Positions 59,375 to 64,000 of a stretch of 64,000 nucleotides of DNA are shown one piece after another. The stretch spans positions 7,599,222 to 7,663,221 of the forward strand of contig NC_054390.1 of the NCBI RefSeq assembly GCF_001625195.1, written 5' to 3'. The DNA comes from Drechmeria coniospora (lineage: Eukaryota; Ascomycota; Sordariomycetes; Hypocreales; Ophiocordycipitaceae). The notes beneath the pieces are model-generated. The model searched no databases, was not told where the DNA came from, and saw only the letters and a program-made list of their open reading frames with translations. Each line of letters starts with the position of its first letter. Within the stretch, counting starts at the first letter, position 1. The position numbers and the translations under genes were made by a program.

Positions 59375-61807
59375 CGTCCCTTGCTCGCACAGGGGCCAAC
59401 TGGGGACGGTAAGTTAAGACCGCGTCGAGGCGGGGGCAGTGGGCACTGGTGGCTCTGATGGAAAAGTCGAGGCCAATGTCAGGGCCGCCGGGCGGCGAGG
59501 GCGGCGACACGGCCGGTAGGGCTATGATATGGTCGCCCCTGTGGCAGACGAGTTGGCGGACGGGCAGATGTCTGTACGACGGACAGGCTGTTCGATGCCC
59601 TATCACGAGCTTGGAGTTTGCGTCTGGTTGGGTCCTGGTCCTGGGCGGGGTTCGTTCTTTGTTGTCTCAAACGGGACGGGACGATGGATCGCAGAACAGG
59701 CCGCTCAGTGGGTGTCATGAAAAGCAGGCGTCCGGAACAGGCGTTGAGAGCAGAATATTACCACGACGATGGAGAAGACGAAGGAGCAGAAAGAGGAGCA
59801 GGAGGAGACGAGCAGTGATGACGACGGAGGAAAGTACTCCGTAGATGGAGGGAGTACTTGTATGTACTTGTAGATGCAATATTCAGGGGATACTTTGATA
59901 GGCAAGTACTCCGTAACCCATACAATGGCAAGTACTTACAGTACATGAATTGCCTTGCCAACCTTGGTACTGCTACTACTAGTAGTACAAGTAAATACAG
60001 CAAGTACTAACTGTACGGAGTACTTGTACTCTACTTGTAAGTATTAGTGCCCAATGCATCTGTGGACGAATTACTGCGTCCTTGCGGAGAACAGAGGAGC
60101 AAGAGCAAGGAAAGTCGGTACTTTGCAGTCTGTGCCCAGCTGGAATTCCATCGATGCCACCAAACATGGCGGGGCAGAGCAGGGGTCCAGGGGACTCGGC
60201 GGCAAGCAATTGGCAGGCGATGGATAACAGGCGGCGAAGGCCCAAAAGTTCTGCGTGTTGTGGTCGTCGGCCTTGGGCTGCTAACAAAGTAGAGGTGCCC
60301 ACTGGCCTCTCACTGGCTTCCGTACTAGGTGCAGGGGCACCGTATCTCAGGTACCCCAGGGGTTGAGCTGTGTTGATTGGTGGACGGGCCCGATGACTGG
60401 GTCAACGCCAAGATTAGCTCTGCGACCCAGCTGCCGTGATTTCTAGACTCAGCCTCGTATTTCTTGTTATTGACCATATTTACTGTACAACTACGGAGCA
60501 CAGCTACGCTCTTTTCACTCCCACGCACTTAATTAAGTAGTAAGTAGGTGTTCTGTACCTGGTACAGAGTAAGTGCATGCAACTACTTACAGTACTAATA
60601 AGTGTACGGAATATCCTCCGTACACCTAGTTGTACACCTACGTGTGTGTACTGTACGTGTACGAGTGGCTGTATGTACAAGTACTTCGTACGGCTTCGCA
60701 ATCGCCGAAGATGCGGCCATGGCGTTGGAAGCCATAGTTGCTTACGCCATTTCGCACAGGAAGCGTGAATGTACGCCGTGCCTTCAATCTGATTTGAAGC
60801 ACTCTGGATACTAGGTACTTGTGAATGTTGTGACAAACGAGTGTGCCATAAGTGTACGAGAGAATTCAGTGTATTGCACTTGCGCATGTGTTATGTTTGG
60901 CATCGAGCGGGGTGGTCTGTATGCACAGCCACAACCTGCTCCTGAGTCGCAAGTCGCTGGACTCGATTACATGCACTACTGTAGTTGTACTGTAGGTACT
61001 GACTAAGTACGTATAAAACAAATGTACACCCTACAGTACTTACCAACCACTGTAGACTTACAGTACTCGTATTTCCAAGTACAGTTACCAGTATACTTAA
61101 GTACGGGTACCAACGCACTTACTGTACACGTAAGTACAGTACGGAGTACGGAGTACAGAGTCCTTGCATGCTCCGTCCTACCAGCCCTTTCCCTTGGAAG
61201 ACCGACAGTGCAAATCTGGCTCCGCCAGCAAGAAGGTAAATGCGAAAGGATAATTAACACGTAATCTCTCGTCGATACGGCAAGATCCAGGGGGAATTTA
61301 ACTGTGCTGAATACCTCTCATGCACAAGCATGTCCTACATATATTCTCATTATCGTGGCCATGTCTTGAAGACATCTGCAGATGCATGTTGTCGGCTCGA
61401 GAAAAGATTGAGCGCTACGGAGTAGTGCACCACTTCATGGTGATGCCAGTATTATAATGCTTGTAGTGTACGATGAACAATTGCACAGTAAGTACTCCGT
61501 ACGGAGTATACCTACTTAATACTTACTTAGGTATTAGTATGCAAATGCACTTGTCAGTACGGAGTAGGGGAAGTTCTTACTATGCGGAGTACGGAGTACT
61601 GTATTTACTGTACTAAGTACACCTACAGTGCTGCACAGTACTTGTAGAGCACACCTGCAAATGAGACGGCAGTGGCGAATCGTGCCCTCCACAGGAGCCA
61701 CTCAACGCGTCTGACGCGTCGCTGGACCTTCCAGCGCTGGGTGAATGAAGTACGGCAGGTACCTCCCACAATGTCTGAGAAACTTTGTTCATGCCAACAT
61801 CACCACC
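59375..61807. other. Divergent intergenic region with dense palindromes
   Basis: 2.4 kb between the divergent WW/PhoD and MSH3 genes. The first 450 bp is GC-rich and probably the WW/PhoD promoter. From 59830 to about 61660 TACTCCGTA / TACGGAGTA copies are dense (near 59834, 59908, 60013, 61138-61155, 61493-61508, 61558 and 61589). A perfect 16-bp palindrome is at 61493-61508. The last 150 bp leads into MSH3. I see no supported gene. Confidence 0.6.
61493..61508. repeat. Perfect 16-bp palindrome of the dispersed TACTCCGTA family
   Basis: TACTCCGTACGGAGTA-type palindrome identical in its core to the copy at 9146-9163, 52 kb away. It lies about 300 bp upstream of the MSH3 start. Confidence 0.85.
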
Positions 61808-64000
61808 ATGACACCCCTATCGAAACCTCCGGAGAAGAAGCAGAAGTCTTTGACCTCATTCTTTTCCCCAAAATCGATCAATGGGCAACGCCCCCTTCCC
61901 CAGAAACAGAGTCAACCCTCACCAACCAATGAGCCGCCAAGCAGGAAACGACCACTTCGTGAGGGTGCTGACAGTGCCAACGGAGCGTCGGAGCCATCAG
62001 TGAAGAGAGTCAGAACTGATGGCGATCATAATGAGGTGGAGAAAAGCACCTCATATTCCCCGACGTCAGAGGACGTCGTGAAGGACGGCAATGACGCCAA
62101 CACCGTTGACTCGTCCCCTGCGGAACGCTACCGGTACCAGCCATCAATTTCCACGATCGCCACCGGAGCTGCGGTGGTCGAGCATGACCCGGCAACCATT
62201 CGGCGAAACAATGAGCTCCATGAGAAGTTCGTCAAGAAGCTGGGCTATCCGGATGCCATGTCCAAGCGGCCTGCCACTCTGCGAGATGACCCAACCCATG
62301 GCGACGGCGATGAAGAAGGTGATTTTGACGCCGATGCCGATGAGGAAGAACTTCGCGCCCCAACAAAGGCCAAGAAGAAGGGTGCCAAAGCAGGCAAGTT
62401 GACGCCCATGGAGGTGCAGTTTCTCGACATCAAACACAAACACATGGACACCGTCCTCATCGTTGAGGTTGGCTACAAGTTTCGATTCTTCGGCGAGGAC
62501 GCACGCATAGCGGCCAAGGAATTGAGCATCGTCTGCATACCAGGAAAGATGCGGTACGACGAGCGTACGTCCCCCAACCCGCGAGCGCTCCCTTGCGAGC
62601 CCATCACAGGCCGCACAAAAGCTGACTGAATCGTAGACCCATCCGAGGCTCACCTCGATCGCTTTGCTTCCGCCAGCATTCCTGTTCACAGGCTAGCTGT
62701 TCACGCCAAACGACTCGTCGCTGCAGGACACAAGGTTGGCGTTGTTCGCCAGATCGAGACCGCGGCGCTGAAGAAGGCGGGCGACAACCGAAATACGCCT
62801 TTCGTCCGCAAGCTTACCAACCTCTATACCAAAGGCACCTTCATTGACGAGAACGGAGAGTTGGATCAGCAGTCGGACGGAGCACCCTCGGGCGGTTATC
62901 TTCTTTGCATTACCGAATCGAAATCCAAAAGCTCGGGAACCGACGAAAAAGTCCATGTCGGTATTCTGGCCGTCCAGCCTGCAACGGGCGACATTATTTT
63001 CGACAGTTTTGAGGATGGCTTCATGCGAAGCGAGATCGAGACAAGACTTCTGCACATTTCCCCATGCGAGTTCCTCATCGTGGGCGACTTGACGAAGGGC
63101 ACCGACAAGCTGGTCAAGCACCTCTCTGGCACCAGCAGCAACATCTTCGGCGACCGGAGTCGCATCGAACGGGTGGCCAAGAGCCAGACTATGGCTGCCG
63201 AAGCGTACTCGCACGTTACCAAATTCTACGCCGACAAAGTAAAAGACCCTTCGCAGAGTGCCCTGCTTGACAAGGTTCTGCAGCTGCCGGAGCTGGTCAC
63301 CATCTGCCTCTCCGCCATGGTCAGCCACCTCGAGGAGTACGGCCTGGAACACATCTTTGACTTGACCAAGTACTTCCAGAGCTTCAAGACACAGTCACAC
63401 ATGCTTATCAACGGAACCACGCTCGAGAGCCTCGAGGTCTATCGGAACTCTACCGATCATTCTGCAAAGGGCAGTCTATTTTGGGCTGTTAACAAGACAC
63501 TGACACGATTTGGCCAGCGCCTTCTTCGGAAATGGGTGGGCCGTCCCTTGCTAGATCGAGCCCATCTAGAGGAGAGACTCGCATCCGTGCAGGAACTTTT
63601 AGACAAGCAATCCACAGCCCCCGTGGATGAGTTGGGGCACTTACTCTCTAGCATCAAAACCGACCTCGAGCGCAGCCTCATCCGAATCTACTACGGCAAG
63701 TGCACGAGGCCAGAGCTCCTCTCCGTACTCCAAACTCTGCAAAAGATAGCCCTTCACTACTCCAGGGTCAAATCGTCCTCGGATCTGCCGTTCAACTCTC
63801 CTCCCCTTGTCGCTGCCATCAAAGCCCTGCCGCAGTTGCTCGATCCAGTCGTCTCATATCTCGACCGCATCAATCCCCAGTCGGCGCGAAAAGATGACAA
63901 GTATGGATTTTTTCGTGACCAGCACCAGACAGAAGATATGCAAGACCACCAGCTCGGCATCGCCCATGTTGAGCATGAGTTGGACGCCCACCGTTCACAC
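61808..64000 (+). CDS. MSH3: DNA mismatch repair protein Msh3 (3' end beyond window)
   Basis: Exons 61808-62564 and 62637 onward run open to the window edge (707 codons visible). The N-terminus carries a PCNA-binding box at residues 12-19 (QKSLTSFF: Gln, Leu, Phe-Phe) in a disordered tail. The MutS I domain begins [20 protein letters not shown] and includes [20 protein letters not shown]; splicing rebuilds [14 protein letters not shown]. The connector domain ([20 protein letters not shown]) and the lever region ([44 protein letters not shown]) follow. The ATPase domain lies past the edge. With Msh2 it forms MutS-beta, the nuclear complex that recognises insertion-deletion loops. The domain I sequence fits Msh3 rather than Msh6. 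The start is the ATG just before the PCNA box; an in-frame ATG at 61745 is less likely. Confidence 0.94.

Overview
This window is nuclear DNA of a filamentous ascomycete, most likely a sordariomycete and plausibly of the order Hypocreales. The genes are monocistronic and interrupted by short spliceosomal introns (about 50-250 bp, GT..AG). Their third codon positions are strongly GC-biased, which opens long meaningless antisense frames. Gene content is fungal throughout: a group III (Nik1/Os-1 type) hybrid histidine kinase with HAMP repeats, a Csx2-type BAR/PH/ArfGAP protein, a Munc13-like C2/MUN protein, a WW-PhoD phosphatase protein and a proteinase K-like secreted subtilisin. The order-level assignment is inference from general features, not from a search.

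Layout. 1-2.0 kb: 3' part of SDHA (+). 2.5-3.8 kb: GRF zinc-finger protein (-). 3.8-7.4 kb: no supported gene. 7.4-11.5 kb: secreted subtilisin, Dabb stress-response protein and UMP kinase (all +). 12.1-16.8 kb: eIF3m and a Chk2/Rad53-type FHA kinase (both -). 16.8-21.1 kb: a repeat-rich gap with one small secreted protein (+). 21.2-24.8 kb: Csx2 ArfGAP (-). 27.6-31.9 kb: Munc13-like protein (+). 31.9-37.5 kb: a large gap rich in short palindromes. 37.5-41.6 kb: Nik1/Os-1 kinase (+). 42.9-43.4 kb: small coiled-coil protein (-). 44.9-47.7 kb: condensin subunit Brn1/Cnd2 (-). 50.2-53.3 kb: Na+/Ca2+ exchanger (+). 54.2-55.3 kb: phosphomannomutase (+). 55.6-59.4 kb: WW/PhoD protein (-). 61.8 kb to the end: Msh3 (+, truncated by the window edge).

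Exon boundaries were worked out by hand. For every multi-exon gene the proposed junctions keep frame and summed exon lengths divide by three, and in most cases a family motif is restored across the junction. There are no operons and no recognisable metabolic cluster. Genome-maintenance genes recur (Chk2-type kinase, condensin, Msh3), but nothing shows that they are co-regulated.

The most distinctive non-genic signal is a short palindrome, TACTCCGTA/TACGGAGTA. It is scattered in dozens of copies through the gene-poor stretches and essentially absent from coding exons, and it is accompanied by GTAC-rich and GTAAGTA-rich sequence. The window therefore looks two-compartment: compact GC-rich gene blocks separated by repeat-rich islands, one of which carries the small secreted protein. 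I found no transposon, CRISPR array, rRNA or tRNA gene that I could support.
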